A stretch of 64,000 nt of DNA from Paulinella micropora. Lineage: Eukaryota; Cercozoa; Imbricatea; Euglyphida. The notes below the pieces were generated by a model. It worked only from the letters and a program-made list of their open reading frames with translations, was not told where the DNA came from and ran no database searches. Positions 21,199 through 31,795 of the stretch are shown piece by piece; position 1 is the first letter of the stretch, and every line of letters begins with the position of its first letter. The position numbers were made by a program, and so were the translations under genes. The stretch lies in NCBI GenBank assembly GCA_009731375.1, contig BJOX01000359.1:561747-625746 (forward strand), in the 5' to 3' direction.

Positions 21199-21618
21199 AT
21201 GTGTAAGAGTTTCTGCATAGGAAAAGGCAAATCAAAAGAGCAAGCATTGGAAGAAGCAAATAAATATCAGAAAGAATTTGTAATACCTAAATATGAAGAA
21301 TGGAAAATAAACTACTACAGTGAAAGAAAAGCAATTAAAAATGAAAAATTCAAGAAATAGATAATCAAAAGTTATATTTGTGAATGTGGAGCAGAGATTA
21401 CAAATGGAAGTAAATGTAAGCATAAGAAATCTAATAAGCATAAAGAAAATGTAGAGTTGTTAAAATCTAAGGTTGAACAAGTTAAGAAAGAAGAAGACGA
21501 AAGATGTAGTATGTGTGGTTATATGGAAAATAATTGTCATTGCGGTTCAGGATATAGCAAGTACAATCAGACTTGGAAAGAAAAAAGATTAATAGGATTA
21601 TGGGTTTTGCTAGCATAG
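21199..21618 (+). pseudogene. Small Cys/His-rich (zinc-binding) protein, one in-frame TAG
   Basis: The frame from ATG 21199 encodes MCKSFCIGKGKSKEQALEEA and so on. It has a TAG at 21358-21360, then CECG...CKHKKSNKHK and CSMCGYMENNCHCG, before the stop at 21616. C-x-C, C-x2-H and C-x2-C pairs suggest one or two zinc fingers in a Lys/Glu-rich small protein, a type common near the ends of Polinton-like viruses. It lies just inside the left repeat and upstream of PolB on the same strand. Function is unknown. The single stop separates a 53-codon head from an 85-codon tail, so this copy is probably broken. Confidence 0.55.
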
Positions 21619-22216
21619 CATAGCCGTACAACAATTTCGCCGTCGGAATTGAAATCATTTCGACGAGGGTATGGGCGAATTTTGTGTTAAAGATAAGGAC
21701 ACACCATTATATAGAGGCACACAGTGACACAGGACACACCCCACATTTGAGACGGAGAAATTATTTTAATTTTATACAATTATATTTCCTTAGATATATT
21801 TATCAAACATGGAGACACACACGTATAACGGCAAGGTCTACAGGTTGGATAGATTAAGCGAATATAAGATAAATTACGAAATCAAGTCTGTCAGGGGTCG
21901 GGATGTGCTATATATCAAACCGAATGTAAGGGGGTATAAAATAGATACACCGACCACCCAAAACTACTTGAACCAAGTAAGAGGTGCGGTGTATTTTGAA
22001 CACCATGCTATACCAATAGCACCACCTTTACCTACGATTGAAGAGAAAAAATAACTGAAAGAAAATTATAGAGACTTGTTGAGGTATGGTAATTATGATA
22101 TCATAAGGGACGACAGCAAGGAACACGAACTAGGAATAAATGAAAGCCGATACGCGGTAAGGATTAACGGCAACTTCCGATCATTTACGATGCGCGATGT
22201 AATAAGATTTATTGAG

Positions 22217-22590
22217 ATTTTAAAAAGGTTGTCAGCAATATTTCAAAGCAACGAAAGTTTTTACATGGACGAGAACGGAATAAACTTTGATAAATTAAAA
22301 TTTGTGTTGAAATCGGTTAAAATGCTGACTGGCGGGACAAGGCTACAGGTTTTGAACAAATTAGACATATACAGAAAGAAAGNNNNNNNNNNTTTACACA
22401 AAGTTAATGAAATCTAGGTTGAAAATTTTTTAAAAAGGTTGCAATATTTCAAAGCAACGAAAGTCTTTACATGGACGAGAACGGAATAAACTTTGATAAA
22501 TTAAAATTTGTGTTGAAATCGGTTAAAATGCTGACTGGCGGGACAAGGCTACAGGTTTTGAACAAATTAGACATATACAGAAAGAAAGGA
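22217..22590 (+). repeat. Gap-flanking duplication in PolB N-terminal region
   Basis: About 165 bp before the 10-N gap at 22383-22392 is repeated after it (22424-22590) with small differences (TTTTTACATGG against TCTTTACATGG, and a 3-base loss). This looks like two unmerged versions of the same locus. Confidence 0.9.
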
Positions 22591-24000
22591 GTAATCTGTA
22601 TTACAAACAGCGATAATTTATGCTTAGCACGAGCAATCGTGGTAGTCAAAGCAAAAATTGAAAAACATCCAAAATTCAAGACAATACTTATGGGAAAAAG
22701 AAAGATACAGCAGGAAATGGCAGAGTCTTTACACGATGGAGCGAAAGTTATTAAGGATGTGTGTGGGATACAAGAAATAAATACATTCGCTAATCACATT
22801 AAATACAATCTGGTTATTGTTGAATTCCCTGAACAAATAGTTTATAAAACAGATCTACTTAATGCGAACGGCGAACGGCTGACTAACCTTTACATTCTAA
22901 AGACTGAAGGACATTACGATGCCATAACTAACATGAACTCTATGCTAGGAAAAAAGAATTTCTGCGAGTTATGCCTAAGAGGGTATATGGAAAGACACGC
23001 CTGCGACGCCAAATGTAGTATCTGCGAAACCAAGGGATGTAAGGGAATAAACGACAAGAGCCAGTGGAAAGAATGTGAGAAGTGTAATAGAAAGTTTCCA
23101 AACACTGAATGCTTTAATAACCACAGGACAACAAACTGCGATGTAAAAGCGAAATGTAAATCGTGTGGGCTGAATTACAAAAAGAAGGATGAGCACAAAT
23201 GCGGATATGCGAAATGTCGAAATTGCAAAGTAGTGAAACCGCTTGAGCACCAATGTGAAATAGTCCAAAAAGAAATCTTACAGCCGTCAGAGCAATACAT
23301 ATTCTTCGACTTTGAAGCAACACAGGACACAGGCGAACACATTGTTAATCATGCTGAAAGCCAGTATTACGATGCGAAGGAACCGCCTATTATACATAAG
23401 AACATTCAAGATTTCTGTAATTGGGCTTTTGACACTAAGCACAGCGGATTTACATTTATCGCACACAATGCCCGCGGTTATGATTGTCAGTTTATTCTTA
23501 AGTGGTTGGTTGATAATGGACAAACTCCATTTGTAATCTATGAAGGTGGTAAGATTATGATGACGACACTTAAGAAGTATCGGTTCATAGATAGCCTAAG
23601 TTTTCTTACAATGCCATTGTCAGACTTTCCAAAGACATTCGGGCTTACGGAACTTAAGAAAGGTTTCTTCCCGCACTTCTTCAATACGGCGAAAAATAAA
23701 AACTATGTCGGTGTAATGCCCCATAAGAAACATTACGGCTACGACAAGATGCGAGGAGATAAACGAAAGGAATTTCTTGAATGGTATGATGAACAAGTGA
23801 AAGCACATAACAGGTTTGATATGGCGAAGGAAATCGCGGAGTATTGTCATTCAGATGTTGATATACTGAGAAAAGGTTGTATAGATTTTAGAAATCAGTT
23901 TCTAGAGTTTGGTATTGACCCTTTTCAATATACAACTATCGCGAGTTGTGTTATGGCGTTGTATCGTGCTAAGTTTATACCAGAAAATTCAATTGCGATA

Positions 24001-24385
24001 TTGAAAGCGGAAAAACAAAACAGGATGACTTCTAGGGCTTGTGTAGAATGGCTAGCATACAGAAGCAGATTAGACAAAACCGATATTAAACACGCATTCA
24101 ACGGAGGTGAAAAAATGTTTAACATCGGAGCGACAAAAATATATGTAGATGGTTGGGACGAGAAAAACAAAACCGCTTATGAGTTTTACGGANNNNNNNN
24201 NNCGGAAAAACAAAACAGGATGACTTCTAGGGCTTGTGTAGAATGGCTAGCATACAGAAACAGGTTAGACAAAACCGATATTAAACACGCATTCAACGGA
24301 GGTGAAAAAATGTTTAACATCGGAGCGACAAAAATATATGTAGATGGTTGGGACGAGAAAAACAAAACCGCTTATGAGTTTTACG
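24001..24385 (+). repeat. Gap-flanking duplication in PolB middle
   Basis: About 185 bp on either side of the 10-N gap at 24193-24202 are the same, apart from two base differences (AGAAGCAGATT against AGAAACAGGTT). Confidence 0.92.
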
Positions 24386-25003
24386 GATGCCATTGGCACG
24401 GATGTCAGAAGTGTTGGAATAGCAATCTCTGAATGTGAAGAAGAATAAGACAATGGGTGAACTATACAAGGAAACTATGAGAAGAGAAAAACAACTTAAA
24501 GAACAAGCAAAAGTAATAAGTATCTGGGAGTGCGAATGGAGCCTGATGAAAACCAGTGAAAGACTGGCAGAGGATACAAACGAACGAATTACTGAACAAG
24601 AAGGACTAAACCCACGAGAGGCGATGTTTGGAGGTAGAGTGAATGCTCTGAAATAATATTGGAAATCACGACATGATAATGAGTATGCGAAATATATTGA
24701 CATATGCTCACTTTATCCAACAGTGATGTATTACGACCTTTATCCAAGCGGGCACCATGTCATAATACGACCAAACAACGAGGAGGAAAGAAAAAGTATG
24801 GAAAACAAAATTATAAGCAGAGAATATTTCGGAGTGGCTAAGGTTAAGATGCTACCGCCGAGAGGCTTACTACACCCAGTCTTACCGAAGGCAGATAGAG
24901 GTAAGATGATGTATTACTTATGCGATAAGTGTGGAATGACTGAGCAACACGGCGAATGTGAGCACACAGATAATTTTTAAAGAACGAGCAATAACAGGCA
25001 CAT

Positions 25004-25533
25004 GCCTCTCTAGGCTAGAGTTTAACTCAGAAGTATCGGCGTTGGTGTCCACGGTGGAGATGGAAGACTTGTCCACTGACAAGGTGTATGAGGTCAGCCA
25101 CATTGAGGCGATGGAGATGGCGAGTGGAGTCCGATATGACCGCACAGGTCTACGGTACAGTCCACAAGGCCCGGATCACGGGATATGTTGTGAGCTACAT
25201 ACCCAGGAGGACGCTGAGTGGTCCTATGAGGTATATGAGAATGCGAAGGCGAACATAAGAGAGGAAGAGGAGACGCAGGAAGTTTATGCGGAGCCTCCTC
25301 AAGAGCGGAGAAGTGACCTAGACGATGACCCGGAAAGAATCGGGGTACGGCTAGAAGATGGTACTATCCATATAGCCTCGCCTACCGCATGGAGGCAACA
25401 ACAGGCTCAAGATCAGGAGTTTAAAGAACTGATACAGTTATATCAGAACCCGGATGAGCTACGGATGACGAAAGCGATCAAAGATCAGATGAAGGAGATG
25501 GGATGGAGAGATGGTCTACTGTGGTACAAGGGC
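25004..25533 (+). mobile_element. 530-bp gypsy-1 pol fragment inside PolB
   Basis: Matches the reverse complement of 13525-14054 (the Pol segment between RNase H and the integrase zinc-binding domain) with essentially a single coding change (QDPEF to QDQEF). There is no LTR, no poly-A and no target duplication. It splits PolB exactly between ITGT and TPEIYKAL. The left junction shares only a G and the right ends at GGGC, so joining was by little or no homology. Confidence 0.93.
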
Positions 25534-26636
25534 AACTCCAGAAATTTACAAGGCCTTAGACAAAGGGTATGAGTTAATAAAAATATATGAAGTATGGCAC
25601 TGGAAAGAACAAAGCAGTAGTTTATTCAAAGAATACATAAAGACATTCTTGAAAGTAAAACAAGAGTCCAGTGGATATCCCGCGGGATGCAATACGGAAG
25701 CAGAAAAACAAAATTACGTAAACAGCATGGAAGTTAAAATGGGTGTAAAGATGGATGAAAGCAAAATATTCAAAAATGAAGGACGGAGAGCAGTGGCTAA
25801 GTTGTGCTTGAATTCTTTATGGGGCAAGTTTGGACAGAAACAAAATAAAACACAGAATAAAATGATAAAGGATAAAGAAACCTTATACAAACTATTGAAC
25901 GATAAATCAGTGGATGGATAATATAAATATTAACATAATTACGACCAAATTATAGAAGCCAGTTATGACTTAAAACAGGACGCGGTGTGCGACCCGATTA
26001 AAACAAATATTGTAGTTGCTTTATTTACTACATGCCACGCGAGAATGAGACTTTACAATATGATGGACAAATTAGGTAATAGGATATTGTATCATGACAC
26101 AGACAGCGTAATATATACGACTTGCAAAGAAATTAATCAGGCAGATGTAGAGACAGGCGATTTACTGGGAGATTGGACTGATGAATTAAAAGGAGCGAAA
26201 ATAAAAACCTTTGTGGGAGGTGGGGCGAAATGTTATGGATACTTATTAGATAATGGTAAAGCCAGTATGAAAGTAAAAGGATTTAGTATGAACTACGAAA
26301 CGAAAAAAGCATTGAATTTACCAAATATGTTAAGTGTAATAAGTTGCGGGCTAGGTATTACGAACACTGAATTATTTGAGAATGGCAAAAATGAACTGGC
26401 TGAATTGTTGGAGACTGATGAAGAATTACGTATTGCTAAGCGAATTGAGAAGTCTGGAAAAGTAGTTATAATAGAAAATAACAAGATAACGCGAGACAAA
26501 CAAAAGAAAAATATAACAAGCGAATACTTAGAAAAGATATTTAGTTTTACATATACGAAAAGACAAGTTATTGGTATTGTAGAAATGCGATTGAAACACG
26601 GCCGTTCGGATATTAAGGATATTTGAAAATCCACAC

Positions 26637-26671
26637 TTACATTCAATGTTGAATTTTAAATAAAAATTCAA
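26637..26671 (+). terminator. Hairpin after PolB (putative 3'-end signal)
   Basis: TTGAATTTT (26649-26657), loop AAATA, AAAATTCAA (26663-26671), 22 bp after the PolB stop. An equivalent stem occurs at 34383-34413. Role inferred from position only. Confidence 0.5.
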
Positions 26672-26740
26672 TATAACGCTCATTTTCGTGTATCTTTGTT
26701 TTTGACTACTTCAAAAACAAAAACATTTTTCAAACATCGA

Positions 26741-26818
26741 TGTTTTATCAAATATCTCAAACAAGTTTGAGATTACGGGAAATCTGGCGATTAGCCAGAT
26801 AGGAGTGAAGTTGATAAA
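26741..26818 (+). terminator. Compound hairpin, family member with two inner stems
   Basis: Lead CGATG, outer stem TTTATCAA (26744-26751) with TTGATAAA (26811-26818), enclosing two perfect inner hairpins: ATCTCAAAC/GTTTGAGAT (26754-26773) and ATCTGGC/GCCAGAT (26782-26800). It would fold as a three-way junction. It lies between PolB and the next plus-strand gene. The second inner hairpin recurs at 33975-33993. Confidence 0.6.
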
Positions 26819-26875
26819 TATCAATTAATTAATTAATTTTTTTCTATAATTTTTTTTACCAGTCTATATAGACCA

Positions 26876-27220
26876 ATGACCACCCTCACCAGACTATGTG
26901 AGAAGTTTGAGAAACTCTCTATTGAAAATAAAAAAGAAACATTTTCTCTTACCGATGTTAAAAAGATAATTACTGACGAAATCCAAATGATTGAAAATGC
27001 ACGGGCAGGCAAGCCAAAGGATACTTTTCCATTTGGTAAGTATAAAGGTAAGAAAATTCGGGCAGGCAAGCCAAAGGATACTTTTCCATTTGGTAAGTAT
27101 AAAGGTAAGAAAATTCAAGATGTAGCGGTTATTGATAAGCCATACCTTGAATGGGTTTTGAAACAGCCGTGGTTTGATAAATTTACGGACATTAAAAGTG
27201 AAGTAAAAAAATACATTTAA
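26876..27220 (+). CDS. Small protein with duplicated ExoX-C-like motif
   Basis: 114 codons. It carries FPFGKYKGKKI followed by DKPYLEWVLKQPWF, the signature of the exodeoxyribonuclease-X C-terminal/DUF3820-type domain found in many phage and virus proteins, sometimes alone. A perfect 57-bp tandem duplication (27003-27116, 19 codons) repeats the GKPKDTFPFGKYKGKKI segment in frame. The N-terminal 40 residues are charged and helical-looking. It follows PolB in the same direction and could act in DNA metabolism. Function is inferred from the motif only. Confidence 0.6.
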   Translation: MTTLTRLCEKFEKLSIENKKETFSLTDVKKIITDEIQMIENARAGKPKDTFPFGKYKGKKIRAGKPKDTFPFGKYKGKKIQDVAVIDKPYLEWVLKQPWFDKFTDIKSEVKKYI

Positions 27221-27247
27221 TAAAAATTATTTTGTAGTATATATAAG

Positions 27248-27716
27248 ATGACAGATCTATTTCGACAAGTCGAAATATATCACCTAAGCACCAAACAGGA
27301 CTACTTGAATGAAATTGAAAAATGGAGCCTTGACAGCGAAATTAAGAAACCTTCAATTAAATGGACTAAGCCTGATATTGTTTCTTTCTATGAGCAATAT
27401 AAACCACGTGATGACAATGTGAAAGTAGTTATACCATCCAATGTTGATTTGCAAGATAAATCAACATTTGCCATAACGGATAAAGAAGAAAGCACACCTT
27501 TTAATGAGGCTGATTTAAAAGAGACTGGAATTACCGAAATAAAGACTAATGTAGGTGAAGAGATAGCACAAAATGAAACCGATATTTTTCTTCAATATGG
27601 TAAGTATTAAAAAAATGAAAATTCAAGATGTTGCTAAGATTGATAAACCATACCTTGAATATTTAATTCAACAACATTATTTTAATGATAAAGATGCGGT
27701 AAAAAAATATTTGTGA
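27248..27716 (+). pseudogene. Second ExoX-C-like small protein, frameshifted at its end
   Basis: The frame from ATG 27248 encodes MTDLFRQVEIYHLSTKQDYL and an acidic middle, reaching FLQYGKY before a stop at 27608. In another frame the sequence continues IQDVAKIDKPYLEYLIQQHYF to a stop at 27714, the same motif as its upstream neighbour. One frameshift in an A-run near 27610 therefore separates two halves of one gene. The start region overlaps a 28-bp palindrome (27254-27281) that also occurs at 40485-40512. Confidence 0.5.
27254..27281. repeat. Coding-region palindrome, copy 1
   Basis: GATCTATTTCGAC, spacer AA, GTCGAAATATATC; 12 of 13 positions pair. Encodes DLFRQVEIY. Nearly the same sequence lies at 40485-40512. 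Confidence 0.85.
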
Positions 27717-27751
27717 TGATATTACATCGTCTTCCATTAAATTTTTTTGCT

Positions 27752-29032
27752 TTATTGATCTTTTACGAAGTTAGCGATAATATTGACATTTCCTCCTCCA
27801 CCAGCAGAGATAGACTTCTGCGTAAAGGTTAATACATCACTCGGCGATAGGTATATATCATAACTTCTAAGATTGGTTTGTTGAGTTGAAGCACTATTTA
27901 CATATACTTTAAAAATTGTTGTTCCGTTTGCGATAGCACTCGCCTTTGTGTCAGTATCTACAATTGAATACTTAGAATCAACATCTGCAAAACCTGCTCC
28001 AGTTAGTGTTCCATTTAATACCATTCTGACAACATTCGACTTAGTATCTTCATTTTGTAATACTTATCAAAGTTGGATAAACATTTGAATAATTTGTTAA
28101 ATTAGCACCGCCCGCATCAAATACCGCTTTGTTTCTTATAATAATAATAGGACTTTCAGTGGTGTTTGATGCTTTACTTCCTTCCACTTCGTTTGTTATG
28201 CTGGTATTAATAGTATTAGTTCCCTCAATGAATAAACTGGCACTCGCTGTTTTAAGAGTTTGTATTCCAGTCGCTGCATCATTTCTCATTACTGCTGTAA
28301 AAGGTAATGTTGTATTTCGCAGGCTTACACCAGTATTAGCATTCGCATACTCAATCATATGAACTAATTGAAATAATCCTGTTATGGGATTTTCAATATA
28401 AAACTTAATAGCACCAAACCCAAGATACTGAAATTGAATTTGAAATACATTTCCTCTGCTCCAGTCTAAGTCAGGCATAGCATAATTTCCATTGCAAGGG
28501 TCGTCCCAGTCTACTTGGTCAATATAATTTGCGACACCTCCTTTAATATGTGCAATATTCATTCCTGCTTGATTTTTGTAAAAATAAAATCCATCGACGA
28601 GATCATTTCCTATTCCAATATATGAATAGTAATCTTTTGTATCATCCGTTGTCCATATAGCAGTAAAGCGGGCTAGGACACCCATTCCAGTTCTATATTT
28701 TATTCTCTTTTACTTACCAGTCTAGCATCTGCCGTAGCATCAGCAGTTGCTTTCAATTCAGCCATATTATTCAAAAATGACACAGACGATTTTGTTTCTG
28801 TTTTTGTCCATATCCTAGTATTAATGGTATTACTATATGGAAAGATTTCTTGTAATACTGGTGTTAATTGACCTACTACTGCTTCGCCAAAAGCGGTTTT
28901 TGAATGATTTGTTTCAATATTACCATCATATCCAACACTGACATTTATAAATTCTCCGTCTGGATTTTGTGCGATTAAGTTTCTCTGATGAGTTTTCATT
29001 GATATTTGAGAATTGCGATTCGTGCTCCGCAC
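27752..29032 (-). pseudogene. Lectin/fibre-like virion protein, frameshifted
   Basis: Three consecutive minus-strand pieces (28700-29032, 28050-28685, 27752-28024) read as one protein of about 420 codons broken by frameshifts near 28690 and 28035. The middle has LARFTAIW, DGFYFYKN, GNVFQIQFQYLGFGAIKFY and IENPITGLFQLVHMIEYANA, a beta-rich pattern that I recall from structural proteins of phages, algal giant viruses and Polinton-like viruses. The C-terminal piece has LTGAGFADVDS and YLSPSDVLTF. It is likely an outer virion or fibre component. The family assignment is from pattern memory and should be treated as tentative. Confidence 0.55.
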
Positions 29033-29111
29033 TCTCTCTTATTCTCAAACGTCGTTTATATAAACAAAAAAATAAATCTAATATTTTTTAAATTTTTTGT
29101 TTTGGCTGATA

Positions 29112-29131
29112 ATCTCAAACATGTTTGAGAT
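29112..29131. terminator. Palindrome at capsid gene 3' end
   Basis: ATCTCAAAC, AT, GTTTGAGAT: a perfect 9-bp stem ending 2 bp beyond the stop codon (29134-29136) of the minus-strand gene. The same stem, with changed bases, occurs at 26754-26773 and 35706-35725. Confidence 0.6.
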
Positions 29132-29133
29132 AT

Positions 29134-30616
29134 TTATGAAATGGAAATCATATTCGCCTTAACCTGAACCTCCCGCTGAGTAACGGCCACGGTGTAATGG
29201 TTGTAGGCAGCATTCGCGGTGGTCGCAATAAACTCCCATCGTCGCTCAGTATCAAGACTTAAACCGCTGATTTCATTTTGGTCTTTGCTCCATAGCGGGC
29301 GGGTATTATCCCAAGCATCAACCCAGAGCCAATTGTAGTTATACACATCATTATTCAACAAGGCCGAACCCTCAACCTTTGGCTTCAAATACATATAGTC
29401 TTCTTCGCTCGCAGTGTCAACGTTGAATTCTTGCTGGCGGGAACCATCCAGAGTAGTAAAAATTGACAACCTTAGCAGCGGCACGATTATCGTTGTCATA
29501 GGCTGTGTTCTTTCTTTCTTCTGTGTTAAAAACAGAGTGATAAATCTTCTTCAAACGGCGACCGTGGCCTCTGTCAAATCGCATAATAATGTTTTGGCTT
29601 GTGCTTGCTTGTGTGGTATTCTTGTAAACATAGGGATAATCAATATTGAAACTCATACCTTCGGGGCTAGCAATCTTCTCGGGGTTCGTTTCAACCGCAA
29701 GAAACAAGGCAAGATCGGTGACATCAGCAGAGACAGCCATAGGCATGGTAGCATTTAGTGCGGCAAGATAAGCAGTGCTAATACAAGTAGAAGCTTCGTC
29801 ACCGTATAACCGGTTCTGTCAGTAGCACCCCCCACAATCCGTATAGTCAAAATTTCTGGAAACATAATAGTCTTATCAAGTGCGAAAATAGTGTTAATAA
29901 TCATACCCAAAGGAGTTTTAACATTAATGGCCAAAGTGGCATTCGCTACACTTCCCACAAGATACTTCGCCTCGTTGTAATTAACATTTACGGTGGATAG
30001 TGCTCCAACTCCAGTCGTTAGAGCAGCATCATCATGACGACGAGCAGAAATCACGGGCTCACGCAATAGATTCTGAGTAGAGGCGGCAACATCGTTAGCA
30101 CCATCAGCGGCCGCACGAAAGGCTGTTCTAGTTGCTTCAACAGCACTAATGTTAATCAATCCGTTAGCATTACAGTCTTTTGGAGCATACAACCATATCC
30201 ACTAGCATCGCCGTGGTTAGGAAGGCCTAAGAAATCCTTCAAACTCATTTATGGTTTCCACAGCATCTTGGTTACCATTCNNNNNNNNNNAGTTACCATT
30301 CTGAGTTGGTTAAGGTCGCACAGATAAACACCGCTACGGGTCTGAAGTTGTATCTGGCTAATTTGTGAAAGGCAGTCCATAAAAATTCTAGAATAAACAT
30401 TGGCACCAGCCGCTCTCATAGTATAAGTAAATTCAAATAAGACCGAGCGAGATTAAAAGGTCTGCTAATAAGGTCAAAACTTCGTTCTTGTCCGCCAGCA
30501 GTGGTGACTTCAAATGTTCCAGAACCCTCACGAGGGGCGAGTTTATTCAAACGATACGAAGCACTGATGTAGTCGGTTCTAGAAAAGTCTAGTTCGCCGC
30601 CGTGTTGAGTTGGCAT
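29134..30616 (-). pseudogene. Probable major capsid protein, fragmented
   Basis: Four minus-strand pieces (30416-30616, 29755-30192, 29417-29746, 29134-29499) plus a 10-N gap at 30281-30290 add up to about 480 codons in several frames. It starts MPTQHGGELDFSRTDYISAS. Later segments are beta-rich (for example LDKTIMFPEILTIRIVGG, FYYSGWFPPARIQ). The place next to a probable penton gene, the size and the composition suit a double jelly-roll major capsid protein. No diagnostic motif is certain, so the call rests on synteny and length. At least three frameshifts make it non-functional as assembled. Confidence 0.5.
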
Positions 30617-30773
30617 TTTGTTTTAGGTTTTTTTGGCAGTTGTGAAAATTAACTAATTCACTGGAATATATTTATAGAAAAAATAAATAATTCTAAAATT
30701 AAAATTAATTGATATTTTATTCTGACTTCGTCATCATAAAACATCGTAAGCCATTAAAGTTTAAAAAACGATG

Positions 30774-30818
30774 TTTGACAATAAACGAGAGTGCGTAGCA
30801 CGAAGTGAAATTGTCAAA
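30774..30818 (-). terminator. 3'-end hairpin, CGATG family
   Basis: TTTGACAAT (30774-30782) pairs with ATTGTCAAA (30810-30818). The lead is CGATG and a small GTGC/GCAC stem lies in the loop. It ends 2 bp from the stop codon (30821-30823) of the minus-strand gene. With one G:T pair the stem extends to 13 bp. Confidence 0.7.
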
Positions 30819-30820
30819 TA

Positions 30821-31632
30821 TCACCTAACCTTTAACAAATTGAAAAATGATATAAATAAATTAAAATAATTTGTCTCTCTGTAAATTAATAATGTCATAA
30901 CGACTCCCAAACCATTAAGATTTATAGCCTGATCGTTTTCGTCTGTAAGATAAAACCTATATACATTATTTGAACTAGTTGATAATTTCTTACCATACTC
31001 AGACCCACTTCCGTCGTATATAATGGCTCCAAATGGAATTTCATTTGCCGTGTATATCTCCTGTAATACGTGGTTATCACCCTCCCCCACCATATCGCTT
31101 TGTAGATACAATTTTTTTTCGCCCGTCAATATTATGACATTCTGCGATCTTAGGTTATTATTGACGAAGAAGGCTGTTGAATTTCTATCAAACCCCATAA
31201 CTTCGTGAATGAGGGTATCATCATCAAATATAAACCGCGGTTGAATTCCTTTATTCTCTGACACACTGAATGTTAATTTACCATCCTCTGGGTCTATGCT
31301 GGTATTATTACTGGATACCACATAAGTATAATTGTTTGGGCTGTCTGCGGTTAGCACCTCCGACAACTTATTTTTTAGGTTGTTCATTGTGTAGTTTCCC
31401 TCAGGTATCGTAATTAAAGCCTCATATCCATCTTCGGATAATGTAAAAGTATTATATGGCGAAGCCACAGAGTAATACGACTTCGGCACATAGATATGAA
31501 GAATTTTACAATGTGTGGAATTGTCTAACCCTTCATATTGACTTCGTGTGTAAAGTCGCTGTCTGTGCCAGTTATTCGGTTTTTGCTATTTATGTAATAG
31601 ATACCAGTCGCACGGCCTCCCTTATACTCCAT
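30821..31632 (-). pseudogene. Probable penton/minor capsid protein, one frameshift
   Basis: The main frame (30821-31489) continues upstream in another frame to an ATG at 31632 (MEYKGGRATGIYYINSKNR), with a one-base shift near 31535. The protein of about 265 residues is beta-rich, with PYNTFTLSEDGYEALITIPE, GNYTMNNLKNKLSEVL and a long C-terminal stretch of strands. The 'N-x-F ... I-x-x-G-N-Y-t-x-x-x-L' pattern is common in minor capsid or penton-like proteins of Polinton-like viruses. It sits next to the capsid gene in the same direction. The identification is an inference from pattern and synteny. Confidence 0.45.
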
Positions 31633-31745
31633 TGATATTCAAAACTCCGCACTTTCGTCTTCGACTTTCGTGCGGTTAATCTATTATATATAATAGATAG
31701 ATATCGTTTCCTATATTATTAAATATATATATATTTTTTACGATG

Positions 31746-31795
31746 TTTATGAGCAAGCGAAAATGAGCGTAGCGAATGAAAGCGATGCTCATAAA
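31746..31795 (-). terminator. 3'-end hairpin, CGATG family (different stem)
   Basis: TTTATGAGC (31746-31754) pairs with GCTCATAAA (31787-31795). The lead CGATG and loop (AAGCGAAAATGAGCGTAGCG) match the family, but the stem sequence differs on both sides. The stop codon of the protease gene (31789-31791) lies within the stem. Confidence 0.7.

Larger units (their letters stand above)
21809..26626 (+). pseudogene. polB: Protein-primed family B DNA polymerase, interrupted
   Basis: Starts at METHTYNGKVYRL, breaks at a TAA (22052) and continues through a collapsed gap/duplication at 22.4 kb. The N-terminal part has NLCLARAIVV, typical of Polinton and adintovirus polymerases, and several Cys-pair fingers (about 22960-23250). 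The exonuclease is complete: FFDFEATQ (Exo I), FIAHNARGYD (Exo II), YCHSDVDIL (Exo III). Polymerase motifs follow: DICSLYP (motif A, about 24700), NSLWGKFG (motif B, about 25820), YHDTDS (motif C, about 26095). Breaks include a frameshift after 24400, TAA 24654, a frameshift near 24970, a 530-bp gypsy insert at 25004-25533, and stops near 25920. The enzyme would replicate the element from a protein primer; this copy cannot make it intact. Confidence 0.93.
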
